Shown: positions 43,561 to 51,309 of the stretch, piece by piece
How the letters are laid out: each line of letters starts with the position of its first letter
Numbering within the stretch: position 1 is the first letter of the stretch
Source of the DNA: CALCZU01 sp964396165
GTDB taxonomy: Bacteria; Bdellovibrionota; FAC87; UBA2466
DNA length: 64,000 nucleotides
Reading direction: 5' to 3'
NCBI GenBank assembly: GCA_964396165.1
Contig: CAYNEF010000012.1
Coordinates: 15,361 to 79,360, forward strand
The notes under the pieces: generated by a model
What the model was told of the DNA's origin: nothing
The model's database searches: none
Seen by the model: the letters and a program-made list of their open reading frames with translations, nothing else
Position numbers and translations under genes: made by a program

Positions 43561-43637
43561 TGGTGGGTGCCACAGGGCTCGAACCTGTGACCTTCGCCGT
43601 GTGAAGGCGACGCTCTAACCAACTGAGCTAGGCACCC
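43561..43637 (-). tRNA. tRNA-Val (anticodon CAC)
   Basis: The minus strand gives acceptor GGGTGCC/GGCACCC, D arm GCTCAGTTGGTTAGAGC, anticodon loop TTCACAC (anticodon CAC) and T arm CAGGTTCGAGCCCTG. The 3' CCA is encoded. It reads GUG codons. Its first 19 bases plus six upstream bases are duplicated 110 bp away at 43729-43753. Confidence 0.96.
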
Positions 43638-43728
43638 TTCGAAGATAAACTTTGCTTTTCAAAAACCTTTGCTTCTACTACTGCCGCTCATTTTACATTA
43701 GACACGGTCGACTAAAGTCTCCCTTTGG

Positions 43729-43753
43729 CCAACTGAGCTAGGCACCCTTCGAA
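43729..43753 (-). repeat. Truncated tRNA-Val 5'-end duplicate
   Basis: Twenty-five bases ending CACCCTTCGAA are identical to 43619-43643, i.e. the first 19 bases of tRNA-Val plus the six upstream bases TTCGAA. The rest of the tRNA is absent, so it cannot make a functional tRNA. The copies are 110 bp apart. This is what a tandem duplication or the scar of an element inserted at the tRNA 5' end would leave. It abuts the palindromes at 43753-43784. Confidence 0.9.
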
Positions 43754-43784
43754 CATCGCACGTGCGATGTACTTTGCACGTGCA
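43753..43784. repeat. GCACGTGC palindrome pair next to truncated tRNA
   Basis: ACATCGCACGTGCGATGT (43753-43770) is a perfect 18-bp palindrome, followed by TGCACGTGCA (43775-43784). The same core marks elements A and B and lies inside the HNH gene. It abuts the truncated tRNA-Val copy. Further palindromes follow, AGCGGCTACGCCGCT at 43808-43822 and TTAAGATTAATCTTAA at 43833-43848, leading to tRNA-Leu. Confidence 0.85.
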
Positions 43785-43862
43785 GAGTAAAAAATGGGAA
43801 ATACCAGAGCGGCTACGCCGCTTATATTAATATTAAGATTAATCTTAAATTTAATACTTAAA

Positions 43863-43946
43863 TGGTGCGACGGGAGGGACTTGAACCCTCAAGCCTTGCG
43901 GCACATGCACCTCAAACATGCGTGTATGCCATTCCACCACCGTCGC
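43863..43946 (-). tRNA. tRNA-Leu (anticodon GAG)
   Basis: The minus strand has acceptor GCGACGG/CCGTCGC, a long variable arm (TGCCGCAAGGC), T arm GAGGGTTCAAGTCCCTC, discriminator A and encoded CCA. The anticodon loop TTGAGGT gives anticodon GAG, which reads CUC and CUU. It lies about 15 bases downstream of secG and may be co-transcribed with the glycolytic genes. Confidence 0.95.
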
Positions 43947-43960
43947 ACTTCTATCAAAAC

Positions 43961-44338
43961 TTATTTTTTTGGAGCTTCTGGAGCCTTTGGAGCTTCAGCT
44001 GCTTTTGTCGGCTCTGCTGCGGGCGTCGCTGCAGCGGCTGCAGGAGTTGGAGAAACACTAGGTGTTGCACCCGAACTTGCGGCAGCGTCAGCCGAAATCA
44101 CGCTTCGTGTATTCTCAAGCAGTTTAGAGCGAGTCAACAAAAAGCTGGTTAACAAAAACAAAATTGCACAGACCGATGTGGTCTTTGTTAAAAAATTGCC
44201 GGCGCCTTTGCTGCCAAAAATCGTTTGGCTGGAACTTCCACCAAATACTGCGCCACCATCTGCTTTGCCTGGCTGCAAAAGAATTACGAAAATTAAAAAT
44301 GCACAAATACAAATATGAAGAACCGTTAAAGCTAACAC
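43961..44338 (-). CDS. secG: SecG, preprotein translocase subunit
   Basis: The 125-residue protein has two hydrophobic helices (about 3-22 and 52-70) separated by the conserved LLQPGKADGGAVFGGSSSQTIFGSKGAGNFL loop, the SecG signature, followed by an Ala/Pro-rich tail (AAATPAAEPTKAAEAPKAPEAPKK). It is the accessory subunit of the SecYEG translocon at the inner membrane. It directly follows tpiA (four-base gap), the common gap-pgk-tpiA-secG order. The tail is longer than in E. coli but frequent in other proteobacteria. Confidence 0.94.
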   Translation of the reverse strand: MLALTVLHICICAFLIFVILLQPGKADGGAVFGGSSSQTIFGSKGAGNFLTKTTSVCAILFLLTSFLLTRSKLLENTRSVISADAAASSGATPSVSPTPAAAAATPAAEPTKAAEAPKAPEAPKK

Positions 44339-44342
44339 TGTA

Positions 44343-45119
44343 CTATTCCTTCCCTTTCAAACCGTTTGCGATCACACTAAAAAAACTATTCGCTTCCAAG
44401 CTCGCTCCACCGACAAGTAACCCGTCTACATTGGGTTTTGCCATAATAGCGGCTGCGTTATCGCCCTTTACACTGCCCCCGTAGAGAACGCGTAAAGAAT
44501 TTCCTAATTCTTGTCCAAGATTGGAAGAAAGCCAACCCCGAATGTGCAAATGGACCTCTTCGGCCTGCTCAGGTGTTGCCACTTCCCCTGTTCCAATAGC
44601 CCAAACAGGCTCATAGGCAATCACAAGGTTCTTTAATTCGTCTTTTGAAAAGCTTTTTAAAATCGATAGTTGTCTATCTACAACCTTGGTCGTTTCATTC
44701 GCTTTTCTTTCGGTGATTAATTCACCGACACAAAAAATCGGGGTCAAACCTTCAGCTAAACTGGCCTTTAGTCTTTCTTGAATCAGCTGGTCTGTCTCCT
44801 TATAGACATGACGGCGTTCGGAATGGCCCAAGATCACCCAGTTGCATCCGATTTCTTTTAAAACCACCGGAGAAAGCTCGCCCGTAAATGCCCCACTCTT
44901 TGCCGTACCGGAATTTTGTGCAGAAACTTGAAGCTTTGTCCCATTCGTTGCGGCAACTAATGTCGTTAAATGAGTAGCAGGAGGCGCAACGACTACTTCA
45001 TAAGCTACTTTGCTGTTCACATCTTTTAACTTGGCAGAAAGATCTACAGCAAAGGGAGCTGTTTCTTTCAAAGACTTGTTCATCTTCCAGTTTGCAGCAA
45101 ATACTAATTTACGGCTCAT
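44343..45119 (-). CDS. tpiA: Triosephosphate isomerase
   Basis: A 258-residue TIM barrel with all catalytic residues: Asn10 and Lys12 in ANWKMN, His99 in LGHSERR and Glu170 in AYEPVWAIGTG, plus the phosphate-binding LYGGSVKGDN. It interconverts dihydroxyacetone phosphate and glyceraldehyde 3-phosphate. The start overlaps the end of pgk by 11 bases, so translation is coupled. The family length is normal. Confidence 0.97.
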   Translation of the reverse strand: MSRKLVFAANWKMNKSLKETAPFAVDLSAKLKDVNSKVAYEVVVAPPATHLTTLVAATNGTKLQVSAQNSGTAKSGAFTGELSPVVLKEIGCNWVILGHSERRHVYKETDQLIQERLKASLAEGLTPIFCVGELITERKANETTKVVDRQLSILKSFSKDELKNLVIAYEPVWAIGTGEVATPEQAEEVHLHIRGWLSSNLGQELGNSLRVLYGGSVKGDNAAAIMAKPNVDGLLVGGASLEANSFFSVIANGLKGKE

Positions 45120-46329
45120 TGATGACTACTCTTTCTTTTACATCTAATACTTCAAGGCCTGGCATTCTCTGTCCTTCGAGATATTCCAAGGTCGCACCAC
45201 CACCGGTGCTGATGAAATCAAATTTGTCTTCGACTCCCGCTTGCACAATCGCGGCTACTGAATCCCCACCACCTGCTAATTTTTTAGCATTGGTGTTATT
45301 TGCTAAAGCACGGGCAATCGCAAACGTGCCTTCAGAGAAAGCAGGGTTTTCAAAAACTCCCATTGGGCCGTTCCAAAAAATGGTTTTCAGTCCTTCCATC
45401 TCTTTCGTGTACAACGCAGCAGACTTTGGACCGATGTCCAAACCCATTCTGTCTTTTGGAATATCGACAGATTCGGTGACTAAAACATTTTTGCTGTCGT
45501 TAAAAGAAAGCGATGTCACATGATCGACTGGCAAGTAAACTTTTATGTTTCTCACACTTGCGGATTTTAAAATCTTTGCGGCGAGTTCTTTTTGCTTATC
45601 ATCGCACATGCTCGTGCCGATTTCTTTTCCCTGCGCTTTTAAAAATGCATACGCCATTGCGCCGCCGATAAAGATTTTGTCTACTTTATCAAGGAAGTGT
45701 TCGAGCACTCCGATTTTGTCAGAGACTTTGGAACCGCCCATGATAATTCCGAAAGGCCGCTCCGGGTTTTTCTTTAAGGGTTCTAAAAACGCGAGTTCTT
45801 TTTGAACAAGAAATCCGATGCCCTTGTTTTGAATCAGTTTGGGAAGCGCAGAAGTAGAAGCGTGCGCTCTATGCAAAGTGCCAAAGGCATCACTGATATA
45901 CACATCACACAATTCAGCAAGACGAACGGCAAACTCTTGCGCGTTGGCTTCTTCGCCTTCATAAAAACGCAAATTCTCGAGCAGAATGACATCGCCATTT
46001 CGCATTTGCTGAGACAGTCCTTTAGGCGCGTACCCAATGCAGTCTTCAGTCAAAATGACGTCTTTTGCGAGAATCTCAGAAAGTTTTTGCGCAACAGGAA
46101 GCAGGCTGTATTTTTTTTCAGGCTTTCCCTTGGGACGGCCCAAGTGAGAAGCGAGAATGACTTTACCGCCGGCATCGATGACATACTTGATAGTTTCAAG
46201 CGCGCCCTGGATACGGGTAAGATCCGTTACAACCATCTCATCGCCCTGGGCTTTTAATGGAACGTTAAAGTCGACGCGGATAAATACGCGCTTCCCTTTT
46301 AATTCCATGTCTTGAACTTTGCGGTACAT
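45109..46329 (-). CDS. pgk: Phosphoglycerate kinase
   Basis: The 406-residue enzyme has RVDFNVPL near the start, ASHLGRPKGK, DAFGTLHRAHAST and the C-terminal AGGGDSVAAI and STGGGATLEYLEG nucleotide-binding segments. It transfers phosphate from 1,3-bisphosphoglycerate to ADP. The start is MYRKVQDMELKGKRV; the in-frame ATG at Met8 is also possible. It follows gap by eight bases. Confidence 0.97.
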   Translation of the reverse strand: MYRKVQDMELKGKRVFIRVDFNVPLKAQGDEMVVTDLTRIQGALETIKYVIDAGGKVILASHLGRPKGKPEKKYSLLPVAQKLSEILAKDVILTEDCIGYAPKGLSQQMRNGDVILLENLRFYEGEEANAQEFAVRLAELCDVYISDAFGTLHRAHASTSALPKLIQNKGIGFLVQKELAFLEPLKKNPERPFGIIMGGSKVSDKIGVLEHFLDKVDKIFIGGAMAYAFLKAQGKEIGTSMCDDKQKELAAKILKSASVRNIKVYLPVDHVTSLSFNDSKNVLVTESVDIPKDRMGLDIGPKSAALYTKEMEGLKTIFWNGPMGVFENPAFSEGTFAIARALANNTNAKKLAGGGDSVAAIVQAGVEDKFDFISTGGGATLEYLEGQRMPGLEVLDVKERVVINEP

Positions 46330-46337
46330 CTGATTCC

Positions 46338-47354
46338 TTACATTTTAGAAGAAATAAACGAAGCTAAATCAAGCATTCTGGAAGAGAAGCCGGATTCGTT
46401 ATCATACCAAGACAGCACTTTTACCATCGAGCCATCGACGAGCATTGTGCAATCTAAATCGACGGAGGAAGAATGTCTGTCTCCGTTGAAGTCGGAAGAA
46501 ACAAGTTTTTCTTTCACAGCGTTCAAGATCCCTTTTAGCGGGCCCGATTCGCTTGCTTTGATAAATGCGTTATTTACTTCTTCTACTGTGACTGTTTTTC
46601 CCAAGTCGGCAACGAAATCGACAAGCGATACGTTAGGAGTAGGAACGCGTACAGATGTTCCTGTTAATTTTCCTTTTAATTCAGGAATGACAAGAGTCAC
46701 GGCCTTAGCAGCGCCAGTGGATGTAGGAATCATGTTGAGTGCGCCTGCTCTCATGCGGCGTACATCTGGATGGCCTAAATCCAAAATACGTTGGTCATTC
46801 GTGTAGGAATGAATCGTCGTCATCAAACCACGTGTTACTTTGAAATTGTCATGCAGCACTTTTACAACAGGTGCCAAGCAGTTTGTGGTGCAAGAAGCAT
46901 TCGACACAATGTGGTTTTCTGCAGGATTGTAAGATTCGTGATTGATTCCGTAAACGAATGTACGGATTTTATCGTCGTCTTTGCAGGGAGCAGAGATGAT
47001 TACTTTTTTTGCTCCGGCTGCCAAATGTTTGGAAGCACCGTCGAAACCGGTGAATACGCCAGTCGATTCGAATACGATGTCTACGCCCAAATCTTTCCAG
47101 GGAATTTCAGAAGGATCTTTTTTTGCGAAAACTTTTATTTCGCGAGATCCGATTTGCATAGAGTCTTTTCCAGCTTTTACATCTTCGCTGAATCTTCCGT
47201 GAACGGAGTCGTATTTTAAAAGAAGTGCGTTTTGATCAGTTGGAGTGAGATCGTTAATGGCAACCAGTTCAAATTCTGGGCGGTTCATCAACAAACGTGT
47301 AGTGATGCGGCCGATTCTTCCAAAACCATTAATTCCAACGCGTGTTTTCTTCAT
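46338..47354 (-). CDS. gap: Glyceraldehyde-3-phosphate dehydrogenase, type I
   Basis: A 338-residue enzyme with NAD-binding INGFGRIGR (8-16) and the catalytic Cys155 in SNASCTTNCLAPV. DLGHPDVRRMRAGALNMIPTSTGAAKAV and the C-terminal WYDNESGFSSRMLDL are family signatures. ATG 47354 is preceded on the minus strand by AAAGGAAG. It begins the gap-pgk-tpiA-secG operon, and its promoter region faces the nuclease gene divergently. Confidence 0.97.
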   Translation of the reverse strand: MKKTRVGINGFGRIGRITTRLLMNRPEFELVAINDLTPTDQNALLLKYDSVHGRFSEDVKAGKDSMQIGSREIKVFAKKDPSEIPWKDLGVDIVFESTGVFTGFDGASKHLAAGAKKVIISAPCKDDDKIRTFVYGINHESYNPAENHIVSNASCTTNCLAPVVKVLHDNFKVTRGLMTTIHSYTNDQRILDLGHPDVRRMRAGALNMIPTSTGAAKAVTLVIPELKGKLTGTSVRVPTPNVSLVDFVADLGKTVTVEEVNNAFIKASESGPLKGILNAVKEKLVSSDFNGDRHSSSVDLDCTMLVDGSMVKVLSWYDNESGFSSRMLDLASFISSKM

Positions 47355-47475
47355 AGACTTCCTTTACTTAAGGTAAAAATTGTAGAGTATCTTTATCGGT
47401 AAAAGTCACACTCTTCAAGTTTTTATAGAAGAAGATTGACATGGGTCAGCAAAAAGCGATAAGTCCCCTTACTCA

Positions 47476-48477
47476 ATGGATAATTCTAAAAATTCTAGTC
47501 TTCCAAATATCGCAACCAAAGGCAAAAAAACCTTATTTATCAAGGATTTAACTTCGGGCGATTCTGTCTGTACCCGTTTCCTAGTGAAACAGAAACTTTC
47601 TCTCACTAATAAAAACGGCAAACCTTACCTCGCACTTTTGCTCGCAGATAAAACAGGAGATTTAGAAGGCCGCGTGTGGGAAGGCGCTGAACAGATGGCG
47701 CTTATCTTTAATGAAGGCGAAGTTGTCACGATCAGTGGCCGTGTGAACCAGTTCCAAAACCGCCTGCAAGTTTCTGTCGAACACCTAGTGCCGGTGACTG
47801 AAGAAGAAATCGATTTAAACGATTATCTTGCGACACCATCTGTTGATATTGACGCGCTTTATACGGATTTACTGCGTACGTTTGAAAATTTACGTAACCC
47901 CTATATTAAAGAAGTGGGCCTTGCACTATTAAGAGATCCTGAAATTTCTAAACGCTATAAGCTTTGCCCTGCTGCAAAGACCATCCACCACGCTTTTGTA
48001 GGTGGGCTACTTGCGCATTCCATGCAGCTGATTCGCATTGTCGATTCGATTTTGCCTCTTTATGAAGACATCGACCGTGATCTGATGATTTTTGGTTGTG
48101 CATTCCATGACTTTGGAAAAATCTATGAGCTACATACTCAAGGCAGACTTGGGTATACGGACGAAGGCCGTTTGGTTGGTCATATTGCAATCGGTATTTC
48201 TTTAATTGATCGCAAAATCCAATCTATTCCCGAGTTTCCCGAAGAACTCGAATGGCATTTAAAACATTTAATTCTCAGCCATCACGGGCTTTTGGAGCAT
48301 GGCTCACCAAAACGCCCTCACACGATCGAAGCAGAAGTCTTGCATCTTATCGATCATATGGATTCTCGAATTAATAGCATTCAGACTTTCATGAAAAACG
48401 ACAAGGCCGATGCCCGTTGGACGGGTTACCACCAGGCTTACGATCAGTATTACATGAAACCCGAAAAGTACCTTTAA
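47476..48477 (+). CDS. YhaM-like 3'-5' exoribonuclease (OB-fold + HD domain)
   Basis: The 333-residue protein has an N-terminal OB fold (about 20-105, with AGDLEGRVWEGAE-like ADKTGDLEGRVW and GRVNQFQNRLQVSVE) and a C-terminal HD domain with HHAFVGGLLAHSMQ (about 171-184) and FHDFGKIYEL (HD at 211-212), then LSHHGLLEHGSP. This two-domain layout is characteristic of YhaM-type 3'-5' exoribonucleases that trim RNA and some DNA. It is followed 18 bases later by a secreted-protein gene with its own ribosome-binding site. Activity is inferred from the family. Confidence 0.9.
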   Translation: MDNSKNSSLPNIATKGKKTLFIKDLTSGDSVCTRFLVKQKLSLTNKNGKPYLALLLADKTGDLEGRVWEGAEQMALIFNEGEVVTISGRVNQFQNRLQVSVEHLVPVTEEEIDLNDYLATPSVDIDALYTDLLRTFENLRNPYIKEVGLALLRDPEISKRYKLCPAAKTIHHAFVGGLLAHSMQLIRIVDSILPLYEDIDRDLMIFGCAFHDFGKIYELHTQGRLGYTDEGRLVGHIAIGISLIDRKIQSIPEFPEELEWHLKHLILSHHGLLEHGSPKRPHTIEAEVLHLIDHMDSRINSIQTFMKNDKADARWTGYHQAYDQYYMKPEKYL

Positions 48478-48495
48478 ACCCTTAAGGAGACTGTG

Positions 48496-49053
48496 ATGAA
48501 AAACCTAATCCCTCTGGCAATTGCTCTAACCACTCTTTCGCAAGCATTTGCGTATGAACTTTACTGTGACAAACTCATCGATATTAAAACTCGCGTTACC
48601 GCAGATTCACGCAACTTGAAATTTGAAACCAAAGAAAACACGATTCACGACGAAGGTATGAGAGCGCTTCTCCGCGAAGCAGGAGTTCCCGCAACACACG
48701 CCAATGAAGCCTACAACATCAATGTCAGCTTTAAGACGGATGCGGAATGCGAATTGAAAAATACGCTAGCCGTACCTATACAATGCGCTGCCGGTCAGAC
48801 TGAAGTTCTTCTTGAGATTCAAAAATACAAATACTCAAACGAAGAATTCACAAAATACAAATTGAATGTAGATTCCGTGAAACTTTCTACACAAAAATCA
48901 AAGGTAGAAGGCCATACGATGGTCTCGGTGAATCTCGAGCTGGTCACTGCTAACGGTACCAAAGTGCGCATTCCTCAAAAATACCACCTCTACAAAGTAG
49001 AGTTAGGCCACAGCGCACGTTGCTGGTTGAACGAAGAATTCGAAATCAATTAA
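48496..49053 (+). CDS. Hypothetical secreted protein, 185 residues
   Basis: ATG 48496 (MKNLIPLAIAL) follows an AAGGAGA sequence; an adjacent GTG at 48493 is less likely. A signal peptide ends at QAFA. The mature protein begins YELYCDKLIDIKTRV and has five Cys (YCDK, ECEL, IQCAAG, ARCWL), consistent with disulfides. The mostly beta-rich body shows LEIQKYKYSNEEF and VNLELVTANGTKVRIP. No family was recognised. It sits between a nuclease gene and a phosphatase gene on the same strand and may be co-transcribed. Confidence 0.66.
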   Translation: MKNLIPLAIALTTLSQAFAYELYCDKLIDIKTRVTADSRNLKFETKENTIHDEGMRALLREAGVPATHANEAYNINVSFKTDAECELKNTLAVPIQCAAGQTEVLLEIQKYKYSNEEFTKYKLNVDSVKLSTQKSKVEGHTMVSVNLELVTANGTKVRIPQKYHLYKVELGHSARCWLNEEFEIN

Positions 49054-49102
49054 TGAAACGCTGCTGCTTGTCGTTTGAATTGGCTCCCGATACCCTTTTT
49101 GG

Positions 49103-49876
49103 ATGCTAGAACTATCCAAGATTCTCGACACAGCAATTCAAATCGCAGAACAAGGCGGCCATATGGCTCTTTCGTATTTTCGAAAGGCCATTTTGATAGA
49201 AATTAAGGAGAACCTCACTCCTGTTACTATCGCCGATAAAAAGACGGAAGAATTCATGCGCAGTGAATTGACCGCGGCCTTTCCCGGTTTTGGAATTTTG
49301 GGAGAGGAATTCGGTGAAGAGTCCGTGCAAAACGAGTTTGTCTGGACGATTGACCCAATTGACGGAACTAGAAGTTTCATTAGAGGGATTCCCCTTTTCG
49401 GAACACTTTTGGGGCTACTACATAACGGCAAGCCCATCCTGGGAGTAATGGTACTTCCTGCCCTTAAAGAAACTTATTCTGCAGCCACGGGTCTTGGGAC
49501 TTACTGCAATGGACACCAATTACATGTTTCTCCCATGGCAGATCTAAAGACTGCAAATATCGCACTCGGCGATGCCTACGCCTTTCAAGAAACAGGAACA
49601 GAACAACTGTTCCAGCTTTTAACCAAAAAAGCGGAACTGGCGCGCGGCTATACGGACTGCTTTGGCCACGCTCTTGTCATGCGCGGATCACTGGATGCAA
49701 TGGTGGATCCTCTTGTTTCGATATGGGATGTCGCACCTCTTGCGACGTTAATTGAGGAATCTGGTGGAGAATACTTCTCATTTGAAGGGGAAAAAACAAT
49801 TCGTCAAAAAAGCTTCATTAGCTGCGGCCCGAAACTAAAAGAAGAACTTCTTACAGTAATTGCGCAAAGTAAGTAG
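49103..49876 (+). CDS. Inositol monophosphatase family phosphatase, HisN-like
   Basis: The 257-residue protein has the metal-binding GEEFGEES (67-74) and WTIDPIDGTRSFIRG (81-95), and the C-terminal WDVAPLATLIEESGG with the third metal Asp. GTR-SFIRG in place of the more usual GTxNF is typical of the HisN-like subgroup (histidinol phosphatase, L-galactose- or inositol-phosphatase). It hydrolyses a small phosphate ester using Mg2+. No other histidine genes are adjacent, so the substrate is open. The stop lies 62 bases from the convergent M16 gene. Confidence 0.85.
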   Translation: MLELSKILDTAIQIAEQGGHMALSYFRKAILIEIKENLTPVTIADKKTEEFMRSELTAAFPGFGILGEEFGEESVQNEFVWTIDPIDGTRSFIRGIPLFGTLLGLLHNGKPILGVMVLPALKETYSAATGLGTYCNGHQLHVSPMADLKTANIALGDAYAFQETGTEQLFQLLTKKAELARGYTDCFGHALVMRGSLDAMVDPLVSIWDVAPLATLIEESGGEYFSFEGEKTIRQKSFISCGPKLKEELLTVIAQSK

Positions 49877-49906
49877 CTCAAGCGAAGTGCTGTCTTGTGC
49901 GATGAG

Positions 49907-49932
49907 ATTGCCGCGGGCTTCGCCCTCGCAAT
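49907..49932. repeat. REP-like palindrome between convergent genes
   Basis: ATTGCCGCGGGC...GCCCTCGCAAT is an imperfect palindrome; on the minus strand it reads GTCATTGCGAGGGC then CGGCAATCTC. Similar GTCATTGCGAGG/GGCAATC repeats occur in intergenic regions of many unrelated bacteria (from memory). No T-run follows, so it is a poor terminator. It lies between the HisN-like and M16 genes. Confidence 0.6.
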
Positions 49933-49938
49933 GACTTG

Positions 49939-51309
49939 CTATTCGATTACTTGTTCGGGGGTGACTACTTTTGCGATTTTTAGGCGTTTGTCTTCAGCGA
50001 TGTCTTTTTGTTCATCCGCAAGTTGTTTTTCCACCACATCTTTATCGGCGACAACCGCAATCACAAGACCATAGGCATTGTGTCTTGCCTTAAGTGCCTT
50101 TTTGATTTCGTCATTTCCGATTTTGTGAATGGTTTTTTCATATTCATCTGGTGTGAGCACGGGAACATTATTGATGTAACTATACATGCGCTGAGAAAGT
50201 CTTTTCTCTGGGGATTCAAAATCAAATGGATACGAATTAATCAAACTGTCTTGGGCAAGTGTCAGCTCATCGCTTTCTAACCCTTTTTCTAAGTACTCTT
50301 TCCACATCGCAATGGATTTAAAAAGTGTTTTTGCAGAAAACTCTACAGAGGGAGTGGAAGAGATTATGAACATGCCGGGCTGATAACCTAAGGCACCTGT
50401 TGCATTGTAAGTAGTGCCGATGGCATACGTCCAACCCAACTCTCCACGGATGATTCTAAAAAGTCGGGAAACAAGTGGCTCGGAACCAAAAGAAAAATTG
50501 CCGAGCATCAACGCATATCTATCCGGATCTTGTGCGGTGATTCCTCCTTGCGCAATGATCATCGCTCCAGTAGATGTCTTTGCCTTGTGAATGACAATTA
50601 GCTTGGGAGAAGTAGGCTCTAACGGTTTCACGATGCGGGAAGCGGACTTTGCGCCATCAGGAAAAGACAACCACAGTTTTGTCAGAGGTTGCTTTAGCGC
50701 GCCTTCTGTTAAAGAAGAGGAGACACCGAAAATGACATTCGCTCTGTGAAATCTGTCATTATAAGCACGCACGACATCGTCATGTGTGATTTGAGAAAGT
50801 GTTTTTAATCTTCCCATTACTGTTGTTTCAAGCGAAGAGCCGGAAAACAATTCGCGGCGCACGGTTAATCCACCCAGGCGGTTATTCGCATTTTTCATAT
50901 GAGAAACTTCATCAGAAACTTCTCTTTTCAAATTTTCAAATTCAGTTTTTGAAAGCGCGGGAGTCACGATCGCTTCGTGGAGCAGCGCAAGAAACTCCAG
51001 CGTGTTTTCTTTGATCACTTTGCCTTCATAGACAATCATGTCTTGGGCAGTGTGCACGTCCAAGGTCGCTCCCATTTTTTCTAGTTCCAGTTGGAACTTC
51101 GAGCGATCCTTTTTCTTTGTTCCTCTTAAAACCAGTTCTGCCATCAGATTGGCAAGCCCTACTTTATCACGACTATCATCTTTGCTTCCTGTGAGTACAA
51201 CTACGGAGAAATGGGAAACAAGTAAGGTCGAGTCTACTTCAAAAAGAATTTTTGGTTCTTCGGCTCTGGCGAATGCGACAATTAAGATACCAAGAAGAAG
51301 TTTTTTCAT
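49939..51309 (-). CDS. M16 family metallopeptidase-like protein, catalytically inactive subunit
   Basis: A 456-residue exported protein (signal MKKLLLGILIVAFARA) with the M16 fold: GLANLMAELVLRGTKK (52-67) aligns with the active-site helix of the partner, but HxxEH is replaced (N54 for H, A57 for E, E58 for H). The rest of the fold is kept, including KREVSDEVSHMK and IRGELGWTYAIGTTYN near residue 285, the family's late RxxxxY motif. It overlaps the active M16 gene by ATGA, the arrangement of heterodimeric M16 proteases in which one subunit lacks zinc ligands. Confidence 0.9.
   Translation of the reverse strand: MKKLLLGILIVAFARAEEPKILFEVDSTLLVSHFSVVVLTGSKDDSRDKVGLANLMAELVLRGTKKKDRSKFQLELEKMGATLDVHTAQDMIVYEGKVIKENTLEFLALLHEAIVTPALSKTEFENLKREVSDEVSHMKNANNRLGGLTVRRELFSGSSLETTVMGRLKTLSQITHDDVVRAYNDRFHRANVIFGVSSSLTEGALKQPLTKLWLSFPDGAKSASRIVKPLEPTSPKLIVIHKAKTSTGAMIIAQGGITAQDPDRYALMLGNFSFGSEPLVSRLFRIIRGELGWTYAIGTTYNATGALGYQPGMFIISSTPSVEFSAKTLFKSIAMWKEYLEKGLESDELTLAQDSLINSYPFDFESPEKRLSQRMYSYINNVPVLTPDEYEKTIHKIGNDEIKKALKARHNAYGLVIAVVADKDVVEKQLADEQKDIAEDKRLKIAKVVTPEQVIE

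Noticed and set aside
47436..47475. TTGACA-like box in front of the YhaM-like gene
   Set aside because: The matching -10 region is poor and would place the transcript start only a few bases before the ATG, so I did not call a promoter.
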